A stretch of 64,000 nt of DNA from Anodontia alba (Eukaryota > Mollusca > Bivalvia > Lucinida > Lucinidae): the NCBI GenBank assembly GCA_964016985.1, contig OZ024823.1:35383687-35447686 (forward strand). The letters are read 5' to 3'. Below are positions 29,044-40,298 of the stretch, in pieces. Each line of letters opens with the position of its first letter. The first letter of the stretch is position 1. The notes beneath the pieces are model-generated. The model was given only the letters and a program-made list of their open reading frames with translations, was not told where the DNA came from and ran no database searches. Position numbers and translations under genes: made by a program.

Positions 29044-32000
29044 ACAGGTCTGAAAAGCCAACAGTTAAAACATTCAACACGGCATTTATATGATAGCATT
29101 AAAGATTTTCAGCTATTATTGAAAGAAATTAGAAAGGTTGAGCAAGAAGAAGCCAGTAATAGCAGACCTGACCCAAAGCAGAAAGTTGCTCAACAACATA
29201 TAGGCCAAGCTTCAGCAGAAGCAGATGATACAAATAAACAATTGTTAAAACAATTGTCTGAATTGATGGGTCGTATGGAAGCTTTGGAACAGAGGTTTGA
29301 CAGTCAGCAATCCAGTTTGGGTGCTGATAGCCATGCTTCTTTCCAACAGTCCTTTAGACCACAGTACAGCCGAGGTAGAGGCAGAGGTTATAATAGAGGC
29401 TATATAAGACAACATAATAGAGGTAATTATGGTAGGAATTTCTATAGTAGTAATAGTGATCAGAGCCACTCTTCAGATGGTTATAAGGCTGGCAACATCT
29501 ACGGCAGTTATCGCGGTGGCACTACCGGCCGGGGTGCTAACTGTGTTAGAGGTCGTGGGAGTAACGCCCAGCATTTTAATAAACCACTAACTTCCTCTGT
29601 TGTAGGGCAAACAGAGGAAGAGTGCCAAATTGGTTCTAAGTATCACCCAAACTTAACTAATTCTGTAAAGCCTACTTTGTTGGATAGAATGGTGGGTTCT
29701 TCCAATGAAAGTTATATTATTATAAATGGTGTTAAAACCTCAGGTTTGATCGATTCCGGATCTATGATAACCTCCATTTCTGAGAGTTTTTATCACTCGT
29801 TAAATCCTTTGCCTGAGCTTCGTAATATTACTGAATTTGGCCTATCAATACAAAGTGCTGGTGGAGCAAAGTTACCATACAAAGGTTATATAGAAGCTGA
29901 AATTTCAGCTCCATTTTTATCAAATAGTGTTTTTAATGTACCTTTGTTAGTTGTTTCTGATACAGAATACAACAAAGATGTTCCCATAATTGTAGGGACA
30001 AATGTGATTCGCCTTTGTAAGGCTAGTGTTCCCACAAGTGACGTGCCAGTTGAATGGCAGACTGCTTTTGATAGCATATGTGATGATGCTATACCTGTAA
30101 AAACAACAAACAATTTTGCAATACGTATTGCTCCAAATGAATTTAAAATTGTACATGGTATAGTAAGAAAAACAGGTGATTATGAAACAGCTCTTACTGA
30201 ACATAGGGATACCTCATTGCCAGGAGACTTGACCATTTGTCCCAGAGTTGTTTCCCTAAAATCCCCTGGAAATACTGCACGTGTTCCCGTTCGAGTGTGT
30301 AACCTGTCAGCACATACAATAGAAATACCACCCAAATCAGTTTTATGCTCCCTTAACAGTGTTTCAGTTATTGACTCTTGGACTCCTGATTTAACACAAA
30401 AGCCAGGTAATAAGTCCTCATTTTCTACACTTGAAGACTTGGGTATTTCAGTTGATAAAAATAATTTATCACATGAACAATTTCAAGAAGTACAAGAAGT
30501 GCTTGGTAAATGGTCACATATATTTTCCAAGGGACCCACCGACCTTGGGAAAACAAATACTGTCAAGCACGAAATCAAATTAACTGACAGCACTCCCTTC
30601 AAGGAACCGTACAGAAGAATTCCACCAGCCATGTTTGAAGAGGTCCGCCAACATTTGAAGGAAATGCTGGAGTCAGATGCTATTAGACCTTCACAAAGTC
30701 CGTATTCTTCTAACGTAGTGTTAGTAAGAAAAAAGGACGGTAGTTTAAGGTTTTGCATTGACTTCAGAAAGTTGAATAATCGCACTATCAAGGATGCTTA
30801 TACACTCCCACGTATAGACGATACCATTGATACCTTGATAGGTGCAAAATACTTTACAAAATTAGATTTGAAAAGTGGTTACTGGCAGGTGGAAATGAGC
30901 GAAGAAGATAAACATAAAACGGCTTTCACTGTTGGTAATCTCGGGTTCTTTGAATGTAACAGAATGGCTTTTGGTTTGACTAATGCGCCTGCAACGTTTC
31001 AGCGTTTGATGGAACGTTGCATGGGCGAGTTAAATCTTAAGGAATGTTTAATTTTTCTAGATGATATTCTTATTTTTTCTGTTACGTTTGAGGAACATAT
31101 AAAAAGGATAGAGGCAGTTTTCAGTCGTTTGCAGGAACATGGCCTCAAACTCAAGCCGTCAAAATGTGAGTTTTTCAAAAGCAGCGTTGCATACCTTGGT
31201 CATGTAGTCAGTGACCGAGGCGTGGAAACGGACCCGGATAAAATTAAAGCTTTGTCCGAATGGCCAGTCCCTCATAATGTTAAAACACTCAGGTCATTCC
31301 TTGGATTTACCGGTTATTATCGGCGCTATATCAAAGATTATGCCAGAATTGTAAAACCATTGAATGATCTGCTTGTTGGTCACTCTACAAATGGATATAC
31401 CCCTGAAGGTAAGAAAAAGAAGAAGAGTATACCCTGGCAATGGGGGAAAGCACAGCAAGATGCTTTCGATATGCTTAAATTAAAACTGAGTACACCTCCA
31501 GTTTTGGCATATGCCGATTTTAACAAACCTTTTATCCTACATACCGATGCGTCTATAGAAGGGCTTGGTGCGGTGCTATATCAGAAACAAGATGGTATTG
31601 AAAGGGTGATTGCATATGCTAGTCGTGGACTACGTAAAAGTGAAAGAAATTATCCTGCCCACAAACTTGAATTTTTGTGCTTAAAATGGGCTATTACGGA
31701 TAAATTTCATGATTACCTATATGGTAACAATTTTACAGTTTTAACGGATAACAATCCGCTTACATATGTACTTACTTCAGCAAAGTTAGATGCTACAGGT
31801 CATCGTTGGCTTGCAGCTCTTGGTACTTACAATTTTACATTGAAGTACAAAACAGGAAAATCTAACTGTGATGCTGATGGTCTTTCAAGGAGACCACAGG
31901 AGAAGACTGAGCTCTTTCCTGAAGTTGTAAAGGCTATTTGTGATGCCTATACAGTCAAAAGAGAGACATGTCCCTACGCTGAAACTCTAGTTGTTACTAG

Positions 32001-33903
32001 TGCTTCTCAACTTGCGGAATCTGTTGATTCCAATATAGAATCTGTTGATCCTGATATCAGAACAGACATAGAGTCTACAAATATAAATACTGTAGACTGG
32101 GTCAAAGAACAAAGTAGAGATCAATTTATTGACAGAGTAATTTATTTTGTCAAAAGTAGATATTGTCCACAGAAAGAAGAGTTAAAGGCTGAGCATCCAG
32201 AGGTTAGCAAATATTTGCGCCACTGGAAAAGTATGTCTTTGGAAAACGGTATTTTATACCGGAATACAGTTTTAAATGGTGAGAATGTAAAACAGTTAGT
32301 TTTACCATATTCTTATCGTGAATTTGTATTAAAACAACTTCATGATAATGTTGGCCATCAAGGTCAAGATAGAACTCTTTCTTTAGTAAGATCTCGTTTC
32401 TTTTGGCCAGGTTTTGAGTCAGATGTTGAGAAGAAGGTTAAAACGTGTGAAAGGTGTATCAAACGCAAAACCTTTCCAAAAACCAGTACGGAACTTGTAA
32501 ATATAGTAAGCAGTGAGCCAATGGAACTTGTCTGTATTGATTTCTTGTCTTTAGAAAGATCCAAAGGAGGGTTTGAGAATATTCTGGTGATTACAGATCA
32601 CTTCACCAGATATGCTCAGGCTTTCCCTACAAGAAATCAACTTGCAAAGACCACTGCAAGAATTCTTTTTGACAATTTCATTGTTCATTATGGCTTCCCT
32701 GCTCGTTTACATAGCGATCAGGGAAGAAATTTTGAAAGCAATGTCATAAAGGAATTATGTTCTTTGGCTGGTGTTGAAAAGACACGTACTACGCCATATC
32801 ACCCTATGGGGAATGGTATGGTGGAGCGTTTTAATCAGACACTTTTAAATATGTTAGGGACCCTTGAAGATCATAAGAAACAAGACTGGAAATCATATGT
32901 AGCACCTTTAGTGCATTCATATAATGCTACTAGGCATGACAGTACTGGATATTCTCCGTACTTTTTAATGTTTGGACGTCATCCTAGACTAGCTGTTGAT
33001 GCATATCTAGGGCTTAAATCATCAGAGGAAGCGTCAGTCAAAAGCAAAGACCATTATGCAACCAAACTAAGAAAAAGGTTGCAATTTGCTTATAAAGTAG
33101 CTTCAAAGGAGGCTCAAAAATCAGCCCAACGGCATAAAGCTCGTTATGATACTAAAGTCAGAGAATCGACTTTAGATATTGGAGACAGAGTTCTGATCAG
33201 AAATGTCGGTCTCAAAGGTAAAAATAAATTAGCCGACAAATGGGATAGACATCCATATATTGTCATTGACAAACCTGATAAAAATATCCCAGTTTTCAAA
33301 GTGAAACAGGAATCTGGTGATGGCACTGTGAAAACTTTACACAGAAATATGCTTCTTCCATTTTCTTCAATTCCTTCAATTTCTGAGGTAAATGAGTCTT
33401 TGTTGTCGAACAAGGAAAAGATACCTCAGAAAAAGGTGCAAACAAGGAAGCATGTTCCAGCTCCATCATCAAAATCAGATGGAACATCTGATTCTGATAC
33501 CGACTCAGACAGCATAGCCAGATATGTTATTCCGCAAAGACGGACTAGGAATAGACATGTTTCTGTTCCCACTGGTAACAGTATTTCCTCACGGAAACAT
33601 ATTTCTGTTAATTCCAGTGAACCAACTGCTAATATTAGCAGAACAGAGTCAGGTAATTCAGTATTACCTACTGTGTCAACTAGTATTGACCGTAGTACTC
33701 GGTATCAGTCAAATGTAAATATGCCGTCTCTCCATGAGTCTCCGAATGTTGTACAAGCGCCCCGTCGAACAGGTCGAGCTCGGAAGCCACCTGACAGATA
33801 TGGTGACTGGGTATGCAGTCAACAAACAGTTGATATGCCGGCAGAATTATATTGGTCCCCAGAGTTCATCTATGATGACTCTACTGTTATATTTGATGTT
33901 TAA
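29044..33903 (+). CDS. pol: rest of gag plus pol of Ty3/gypsy element B (PR-RT-RNaseH-IN)
   Basis: The same frame as gag, read through to a stop at 33903. In order: an RGG/Tyr-rich basic stretch (about 29370-29560) in place of a CCHC zinc knuckle; aspartic protease IDSGS at about 29750; reverse transcriptase with FLDD near 31055; RNase H with TDAS near 31543; a zinc domain with CERC; integrase with acidic residues at about 32537 (CIDFL), 32714 (SDQG) and 32821 (VERF). The Ser/Thr-rich tail ends near a GRARKPPDRYGDW motif and shows no chromodomain. All catalytic motifs are intact. It lies in intron 2 of the PR/SET gene, same orientation. Confidence 0.93.
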   Translation, partial: TGLKSQQLKHSTRHLYDSIKDFQLLLKEIRKVEQEEASNSRPDPKQKVAQQHIGQASAEADDTNKQLLKQLSELMGRMEALEQRFDSQQSSLGADSHASFQQSFRPQYSRGRGRGYNRGYIRQHNRGNYGRNFYSSNSDQSHSSDGYKAGNIYGSYRGGTTGRGANCVRGRGSNAQHFNKPLTSSVVGQTEEECQIGSKYHPNLTNSVKPTLLDRMVGSSNESYIIINGVKTSGLIDSGSMITSISESFYHSLNPLPELRNITEFGLSIQSAGGAKLPYKGYIEAEISAPFLSNSVFNVPLLVVSDTEYNKDVPIIVGTNVIRLCKASVPTSDVPVEWQTAFDSICDDAIPVKTTNNFAIRIAPNEFKIVHGIVRKTGDYETALTEHRDTSLPGDLTICPRVVSLKSPGNTARVPVRVCNLSAHTIEIPPKSVLCSLNSVSVIDSWTPDLTQKPGNKSSFSTLEDLGISVDKNNLSHEQFQEVQEVLGKWSHIFSKGPTDLGKTNTVKHEIKLTDSTPFKEPYRRIPPAMFEEVRQHLKEMLESDAIRPSQSPYSSNVVLVRKKDGSLRFCIDFRKLNNRTIKDAYTLPRIDDTIDTLIGAKYFTKLDLKSGYWQVEMSEEDKHKTAFTVGNLGFFECNRMAFGLTNAPATFQRLMERCMGELNLKECLIFLDDILIFSVTFEEHIKRIEAVFSRLQEHGLKLKPSKCEFFKSSVAYLGHVVSDRGVETDPDKIKALSEWPVPHNVKTLRSFLGFTGYYRRYIKDYARIVKPLNDLLVGHSTNGYTPEGKKKKKSIPWQWGKAQQDAFDMLKLKLSTPPVLAYADFNKPFILHTDASIEGLGAVLYQKQDGIERVIAYASRGLRKSERNYPAHKLEFLCLKWAITDKFHDYLYGNNFTVLTDNNPLTYVLTSAKLDATGHRWLAALGTYNFTLKYKTGKSNCDADGLSRRPQEKTELFPEVVKAICDAYTVKRETCPYAETLVVTSASQLAESVDSNIESVDPDIRTDIESTNINTVDWVKEQSRDQFIDRVIYFVKSRYCPQKEELKAEHPEVSKYLRHWKSMSLENGILYRNTVLNGENVKQLVLPYSYREFVLKQLHDNVGHQGQDRTLSLVRSRFFWPGFESDVEKKVKTCERCIKRKTFPKTSTELVNIVSSEPMELVCIDFLSLERSKGGFENILVITDHFTRYAQAFPTRNQLAKTTARILFDNFIVHYGFPARLHSDQGRNFESNVIKELCSLAGVEKTRTTPYHPMGNGMVERFNQTLLNMLGTLEDHKKQDWKSYVAPLVHSYNATRHDSTGYSPYFLMFGRHPRLAVDAYLGLKSSEEASVKSKDHYATKLRKRLQFAYKVASKEAQKSAQRHKARYDTKVRESTLDIGDRVLIRNVGLKGKNKLADKWDRHPYIVIDKPDKNIPVFKVKQESGDGTVKTLHRNMLLPFSSIPSISEVNESLLSNKEKIPQKKVQTRKHVPAPSSKSDGTSDSDTDSDSIARYVIPQRRTRNRHVSVPTGNSISSRKHISVNSSEPTANISRTESGNSVLPTVSTSIDRSTRYQSNVNMPSLHESPNVVQAPRRTGRARKPPDRYGDWVCSQQTVDMPAELYWSPEFIYDDSTVIFDV

Positions 33904-34485
33904 CTTTGTTTTATTTTCTGAATGTCAGTATTTTATTTTGACCTATACAGGGGAGAATGTCACAAAAGTTTTTAATTGTAAAGAAAATACTTTCCTGTAA
34001 TTCAGACAATCCATTTACAGCTGATAAAATGGCAATATTGTAGTAGTGTAATTATTGTTTCTTCATGATTTATATGTGTGTATGCCATTTATTATAGTTT
34101 CAAAGCATATACACAGGAAGTTAAGATGTACACGTGTAAAGCTGTAGTCTGAGATTCTTTATTGTGTATATCGTTTGTTTGTCATGTATTGTGAGACGTA
34201 TGTACATGAACGTTCATGTATGAGAAACATATATGGCAATGTGAGTCCAAAACCAGATGAAGTAAAATGTAGTTGTTTGTCATGTATTGTAAGCATATAC
34301 ATGATGTTTCATGTATAGCATTATGCATACGTGATCTAATATAGTGGAATATTTCAAGCATATACATGATGTTTCGTGTATAGCAATATACATACATGAT
34401 ATCATAAAATGTAATATAGATAGAATCAGCTGTGTCCGTGTTTTAAGGAAATGTCGGGAGACATTTTCCCTAGCAGGGGAGAATG
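33904..34485 (+). other. 3' untranslated region of element B with two PPT-like copies
   Basis: The string ggggagaatgtcaca occurs twice, at about 33951 and 34479. It pairs a polypurine tract with the first bases of an LTR-like TGTCACA. Between them is AT-rich sequence with repeats of gcatatacatgatgtttc. Confidence 0.55.
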
Positions 34486-35403
34486 TCACACAGGTCATTT
34501 CATGACAAATAATTATTTTACTTAAATTTAGGTAGTTTCTATTTTACTATCTGTGATACGCTACCTTAAAATGTAAAGTGAAAGTAACCTTCACCTACAT
34601 AAGGGAAACCCGGGATTCCTCTATGTAGTATTTTTACTCGCATGTAAATAGCGCAGTCCAATGATAACTTTTCTTACTCTATAATTCTCTCTATTCTTAG
34701 TGTGTGTGACGTCAGGGTGATTACTAACGCAAATAACCAATGCATGTACCTGTTGTTTATGCACCTGTATTTTTATGCGCGCTCTTTGCATTCAGCCGGT
34801 GGCCATTTTAGTGGCAGAAGGTCATCCTCCATTCAACGGAGAAATTATTTCTTTCATTCACCTTCTGAAGTTTATATCTTCACTGATATTCACAGAATGA
34901 ATTTATTATACAGCCAGGTATGTTGATAAGGGTTGTTTGTTTACGTTCCGTCAGTATTGATTATTTTACACACCTTTGTCATACATGTCCGTCTTCGTGC
35001 TGAATGTAAACAAACCTCGTCTTGTGAAGAAATGCGCTTTCCTGTATCAGGTCATAGTATTGATATGCATCGGTGTTAGTATTACATTAATAGAGTAATT
35101 CTGCACAGTTTCATCACTTAATTTATGCACAAAGATACATGCATAATCTATAAATATTCATGACTTCCATCCGTCATAAGCAAACCCATGTCTAACTATT
35201 AAGGTCGCTAGAACCAAATTTAATTACATGTCTGTCAAGATGTGCAAGTTGTGTCCTATGTATTTGTATCTGTACATTTGTATATTGTGTAAGGTCTTGT
35301 TCTATGTGTTTGTGTATTTTATTTGTAGGACACCTTTTAAAACCGAGATATAAAAGAGTCTTCGTTTTCTTTGTCTGCCCTGACTACCAGGCTATACGAC
35401 ACA
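34486..35403 (+). mobile_element. candidate 3' LTR of element B
   Basis: It starts TGTCACACAGG right after the purine tract and may end near ACGACACA (about 35403). A TATA-like gatataaaagag lies at about 35350. No matching 5' LTR is present upstream of gag, so the boundaries are tentative and the element is probably 5'-truncated. Confidence 0.45.
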
Positions 35404-35476
35404 TCTTAAAGACAAATGGAAACTCTACCGCTTTTTTGTGTTAATGCTATACATATAATTGTCTTTTTTGTTGTAG

Positions 35477-35536
35477 GCACAGAACTTTTGGTTTGGTATG
35501 GTCCAGCATATGGCAGAGAGTTAGGAATTATAGCAG
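35477..35536 (+). CDS. exon 3 in window: C-terminal end of PR/SET domain
   Basis: 60 bases with acceptor ttgttgtag and donor cag/gtagga. It takes one base from exon 2 and leaves one base for exon 4. It encodes GTELLVWYG and then PAYGRELGI, the last strands of the PRDM9-type PR/SET domain. The Tyr of WYG corresponds to the catalytic tyrosine of PRDM9. The exon lies only about 75 bases downstream of the candidate LTR of element B. Confidence 0.87.
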
Positions 35537-35766
35537 GTAGGAATCTATTGTTTAAGCCAGACTGTTTAGTACTATGACTGTTCGATCATTTCCATAGCTG
35601 TAAATTTACATTTAGTGCATCTTTGCAAGTTTAAGGAATATTTTTACTATACCCTGGACGTGGGCGTGTGTGTAAATGTTAGCATGAGATTCAGCACTAG
35701 CATAGGAAGAAAAGCTGAAACCTACCCTCCATATCTGATCCAGGCCTACTGTCACTCTTCAGTTCT

Positions 35767-36405
35767 TATGAAGAGTCTCAATAAAACCGAGACTCCAATT
35801 TTCTTATCTGTAGTGTGTTCTTTGTATCCAAAGGCAGTCTTTTTGACGTTTATTTTACCACACTGCAGCTGGTATTAGTGCCGTGTAGCGGCGGTAGAAC
35901 GTCTCCCCGTACTTTACCATAGTGCAGATTATATTTCATTTCCTTTGGGATCATTGGGCCCATTGTGGAATCTTTGAAAATGGAGTTCTGCTCATGTATA
36001 CGCTAGAGGGCGTAAGCAGTGTTGCAAACCTCATTACTGCTTATGAAGTCTCAATAAAACCGAGACTCCCATTTTCTTATCTGTAGTGTGTTCTTTGTTT
36101 CCAAAAGCAATCTTTTTGACGTTTATTTTACCACACTGCAGCTGGTATTAGTGCCGTGTGGCGGCGGTAGAACGTCTCCCCGTACTTTACCATAGTGCAG
36201 ATTATATTTCATTTCCTTTGGGATCATTGGGATCATTGTGGAATCTTTGAAAATGGAGTTCTGCTCATGTATACGCTAGAGGGCGTAAGCAGTGTTGCAA
36301 ACTTCATTACTGCTTATGAAGAGTCTCAATAAAACCGAGACTCCCATTTTCTTATCTGTAGTATGTTCTTTGTTTCCAAAGGCAATCTTTTTGACGTTTA
36401 TTATC
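35767..36405 (+). repeat. 275-bp tandem repeat (2.3 copies) with AATAAA hairpins
   Basis: Units begin at 35767, 36042 and 36315 with tatgaag. Each contains GTCTCAATAAAACCGAGAC, where a GTCTC/GAGAC stem puts a poly(A) signal in the loop. The copies are over 95 percent alike by eye, so the duplication is recent. Confidence 0.85.
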
Positions 36406-36488
36406 TTTATATTCAGCCCTTGTGTTCAACTCAGTCTCTCAGTGACATTACCATCTAAGGTCTTGATATCTTGACCACTGTTAGACCT

Positions 36489-36508
36489 TGGGGGGGGGGG
36501 GGGGGGGT
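36489..36508. repeat. poly-G run
   Basis: An almost unbroken run of G, continuing into GGTGGGCGGGCGGGG. It is G-quadruplex-capable in an otherwise AT-rich intron. Confidence 0.9.
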
Positions 36509-36529
36509 GGGCGGGCGGGGAAAGATGAA

Positions 36530-37780
36530 ACCCGTCACACTTAATGAGCTAAATTTGCTTTTCAAGCTTCACTGACTTCATTAAGTATATGTTCTCAACC
36601 CTTGCCTTGATAGTTTCATCTACCCATAACTCTAACTCAGCAGTGGCTCAACATAAATGAGCTATGAAATAACTTCTCATATATGATGAAAGACAGATGA
36701 TGGGCTAAAAAACCGCTAGTAGGACCTATATGAGTAAGGTCAAATACAAGCCGTCTGAAATGTTTGGGTGTGATCTACCATTTGTCAGAGGCCTGATTCG
36801 CTGTCTTGCAGTTAAAAAAGGGTGGCAAAGTAGTTACTCTTGATTTGTTTAACCACTAAGCAGTCTGCCGCCTAACATCTGCATTATATCCTATTCTTTT
36901 ATATCGATTGATAATCTCTTTTAATTGCTCAGAGAATTTCGGCTTACCAACAGCTCACCTGAGTTCCTAAACTCAGTCAACATACAACTAAAGTTCCGTC
37001 AACATATACAACTGAAGTTTTTGAGGCAGTTTTATGAAGCCAATATTATATCCAGGGATTAGTTAAACGTATATTTGAAGATACCCAGGAAATGCCGCAA
37101 CCATGAAGCACTGCCCTCCCAAGGCACCAAAAGAGGGAGAGATGAAGAACAAACAATGACAACACAAATGCCACATATGAAACCAAAGAAGAACAAACAA
37201 AGAAGAACTGCAACAGAAGAATCTCCTTGGAACAGTCAGTAGAAAACTTATGGGGGCTTAAACCAGTTTTATTCACGGGAAACCTCACCCGTAATTCTGA
37301 TGCATCTGTCATCTTACAAATATATGAGGGCCGCATAGGTTTCCTTTGCCTCATCCATTCAACATCATAGTGAAACAATATAATCAAAAACACTGTTATT
37401 AAACAAAGCAAAGGGCTCAGTGGTGATCTGAAGCCAAAACACAAGAAGACCACAAACAGGACCACGATGACCCCAACAACAGACATTAATAGTCAGGCAC
37501 CGACCATCTGAAACAGATTGATGAGGGTGTTGTCATGTAGTCTGAAGATTTAACCACCGTCGTGCAATTAAAGAGGGAAGCAAAGTTATCAACTATAATT
37601 GGTTTAACAACCATGCATGCAATTTGCCGCAGAAATCTGTGTTGTAACCTATCTTTTTGTAGCGAGTGACAATCTTTTTCAGTTGCCTGAAAAAAAATCA
37701 GTTTTGTCAACACTCTTTCTGAAATTATAGACAAGGTCACAATAAAATTCAATTTCGGACTGACCTTGTAGACGGTAACA
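36530..37780. other. intron 3 sequence, no gene recognised
   Basis: Short ORFs on both strands near 37046-37800 have no domain character. Nothing supported. Confidence 0.4.
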
Positions 37781-37784
37781 CGAT

Positions 37785-38370
37785 AAACCGAAATCACCGA
37801 AATCCACCGAAATCACCCTTGAAATCATCGTGGAAATCACCGAGGAAATCACCAAAATCACCAGTATATATGTAGATAGGGCTAGGGTGTGGAAATCACC
37901 GAAATCACCAATGTAGAGCTAGGTAGGTTAAAGTTACCGAAATTACCGATTTTTAGAGGGGTCGGGTATAGAAATTGTTGAAATCACCGATGTACAGAGG
38001 GGTTGCATTGAGAAATCAACGAAATCAGAGTGGAAATCACCGAAATCACCAAAATAGATAAGGATAGAGTATGGAAATCACCGAAATCACCAGTGTAGAG
38101 ATTGGTAAGGTACAGTAGTCACCGAAATCACCGTTGTAGATAGGAGTAGGATATAGAAATTGTTGAAATCACAGATGGTTGACATGAGAGATAACCGAAA
38201 TCACCATTGAAATCACCGAAATCACCAAAATAGATAGGGCTAGGGCATGAAAATCACCAAAATCACCGTTGTATACAGGGGTAGGTAATAGAAATTGATG
38301 AAATAATCGATATAATGAGGGGTTGGATTGAGAAATCACCGTGGAAATCACCAAAATCACCAAAATAGAT
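37785..38370. repeat. degenerate GAAATCACC minisatellite
   Basis: The 9-base unit gaaatcacc recurs dozens of times, in places perfectly tandem. It is broken by a longer spacer containing gatagggntagg, which gives a higher-order period near 70-90 bases. Confidence 0.88.
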
Positions 38371-38429
38371 AGGAATCAACACTGCAGAGATGGAGTAGTA
38401 AACTAAAAGCTTATTTATTTATTTATTTA

Positions 38430-39111
38430 TTTTATGATAATTAAACTGGATCTTTATCGAATGGAAGGAAGGATGGGCTTGGTAATCAGAGTTTATTATT
38501 ATTGATCGTTTTTCACACTTGTTAAATCGCTTAATCCATTGTCTCATTAACAGCTGCCAATACCGAATTAATTGGCTTACAAAACCAGTCTTAAGACTAA
38601 CACTCACCTGATGCGATAAACAATCAGGTATAATTTGATCATCCCACGAGATGAGGAAAGATTAAAGAAATCCGCTACATAAAAGGAACCGCGATTAACC
38701 CATATTTACAAGAAAGAAAGAAAGAAAAAAAATAAAGACCTTTACATTACTGTGAAAAATAATCGGCTGGTTTGTGTGATTATGTGTCAGTAAAGCACCT
38801 TATAAGTTTGAAATGAAATCACTTTCTAAAAAAATAACGTATATAAAAATATTTTTCAAAATGCTGTCTTCTGATTTTTTACCCAGCACGCTATACGTAA
38901 AAGTGGTCATTTACGTGCCGTTACTTTTTTGTTTGTTGCCTGAAGATAAAGTGAACAGACTGTTTGGACGTATATAGGCTCATCTGAATCTACAGGGAAA
39001 TACGTATATTACATTTTGTAGTATATTGCCGTGATTCGTCATTTCATATGCACATTTTTTTTTTTTTTCCATTAAACATTTGTGATTGATATTTGTTAAA
39101 TTGTTTTTATT
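38430..39111. other. intron 3 sequence, no feature recognised
   Basis: AT-rich. Nothing supported beyond short homopolymers. Confidence 0.4.
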
Positions 39112-39735
39112 ATACCCCGCCAAAGAAAAGTGGCGGGGTATTATGGTTACACGTTGGACGTCCGTGTGTCCATCCGTCAGTCGTCCGTCCGTCGTACGTC
39201 CGTCCGTCCGTTTTTCGTTTCCGGGTGATAACTTGAGTAAACATCAATGGATTTTCTCCAAACTTGGTGTGTGCATTGGTATTGTGGAGATCTGGTTTGG
39301 GATTGCTAATGGGCAAATTTCGTCAAATTTTTACGGAATTATCTGCCCGAGACACTCCTGTATTTTCGTTTCCGGACGATAACTTGAGTAAATAACAAGG
39401 GATTTTAACCGAACTTGCTATATATATTGACATTAAGGAGATCTGGTTTGGAATTGCTAACGGGCAAATTTCGTCAATTTTTTACGGAGTTATCTGCACG
39501 AGACACGCCCGTATTTTCGTTTCGAGACGATAACTTGAATAAATAACAAGGGATTTTATCCAAACTTGCTTTATGCATTTACCTTAAGGAGATCTGTTTT
39601 GGAATTGCTAATGGGCAAATTTCGTCAAATTTTGACGGAGTTATCTGCCCGAGACACGCCCATATTTTCATTTCCGGACGATAACTTGAGTAAATAACAG
39701 GCCTTTTAACCAAACTTGCTATATGCATTGATATT
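39112..39735 (+). repeat. hairpin plus CCGT run plus 151-bp tandem repeats
   Basis: It opens with the hairpin taccccgcc/ggcggggta (39112-39140). An array of ccgt units follows (39163-39215). Four ~151-base units then start near 39215, 39366, 39517 and 39667 with ttcgtttccggacgataact. I associate this arrangement with bivalve genomes. Confidence 0.85.
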
Positions 39736-40298
39736 ATCAAGATATAACAGTGTATAGTACCAAGTTGATAGACCTTTAATGATAAATTGCCTAAATGTGT
39801 CTCAACCACATATGTGCCACGGCACCAGAAACGTTGTCTTCGGGATAAAATCAAACAGTAAAGATCCAGATCAGCCAGCGGAGACATATAGTCTTATCAG
39901 GTATTTTGCTATGTATGTTCTACAGAACCCAATGATTCTGTAAGCAGACAATGAAGGACTTGATCAGACTGCGTGGATGTGCAGGCTGATTTGGCCCTTG
40001 CTGCCTCTGTATATGCCTGAAGGCACGTTTTTGCATGGCACAGCCCATATAGCCTATCAGTAGAAGGGTTCATTAGGGGTCAGCCTTCAATGAAGCTAAT
40101 TGTTTGGTGTCAAACCAATAGTCTTAATGAGACCTTAGCAGCTAGCTACTTAAATGCAATTCACCCACACATAGTTTCTGCCCCATTTCCTAAAGAACTA
40201 GTAGACTCCATATCAGAATTTTTGTTCAGTTATGTTTTATAAGTGTTTGGTTTGAAAATTTGTTTTGTAAAACTAAGTTTTTTTTACTGTATTTTTAG
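39736..40298. other. intron 3 end, repeat relics
   Basis: Fragments of the ccagatcagcc..gcacagcc repeat also seen at 53030-53215, 58800-59240 and 63590-63850. The exon 4 acceptor follows a clear pyrimidine tract. Confidence 0.45.

Noticed and set aside
33958..34485. A first LTR of element B starting at the upstream TGTCACA
   Set aside because: Beyond the shared ggggagaatgtcaca string the two sites have no common sequence, so this is not an LTR copy.
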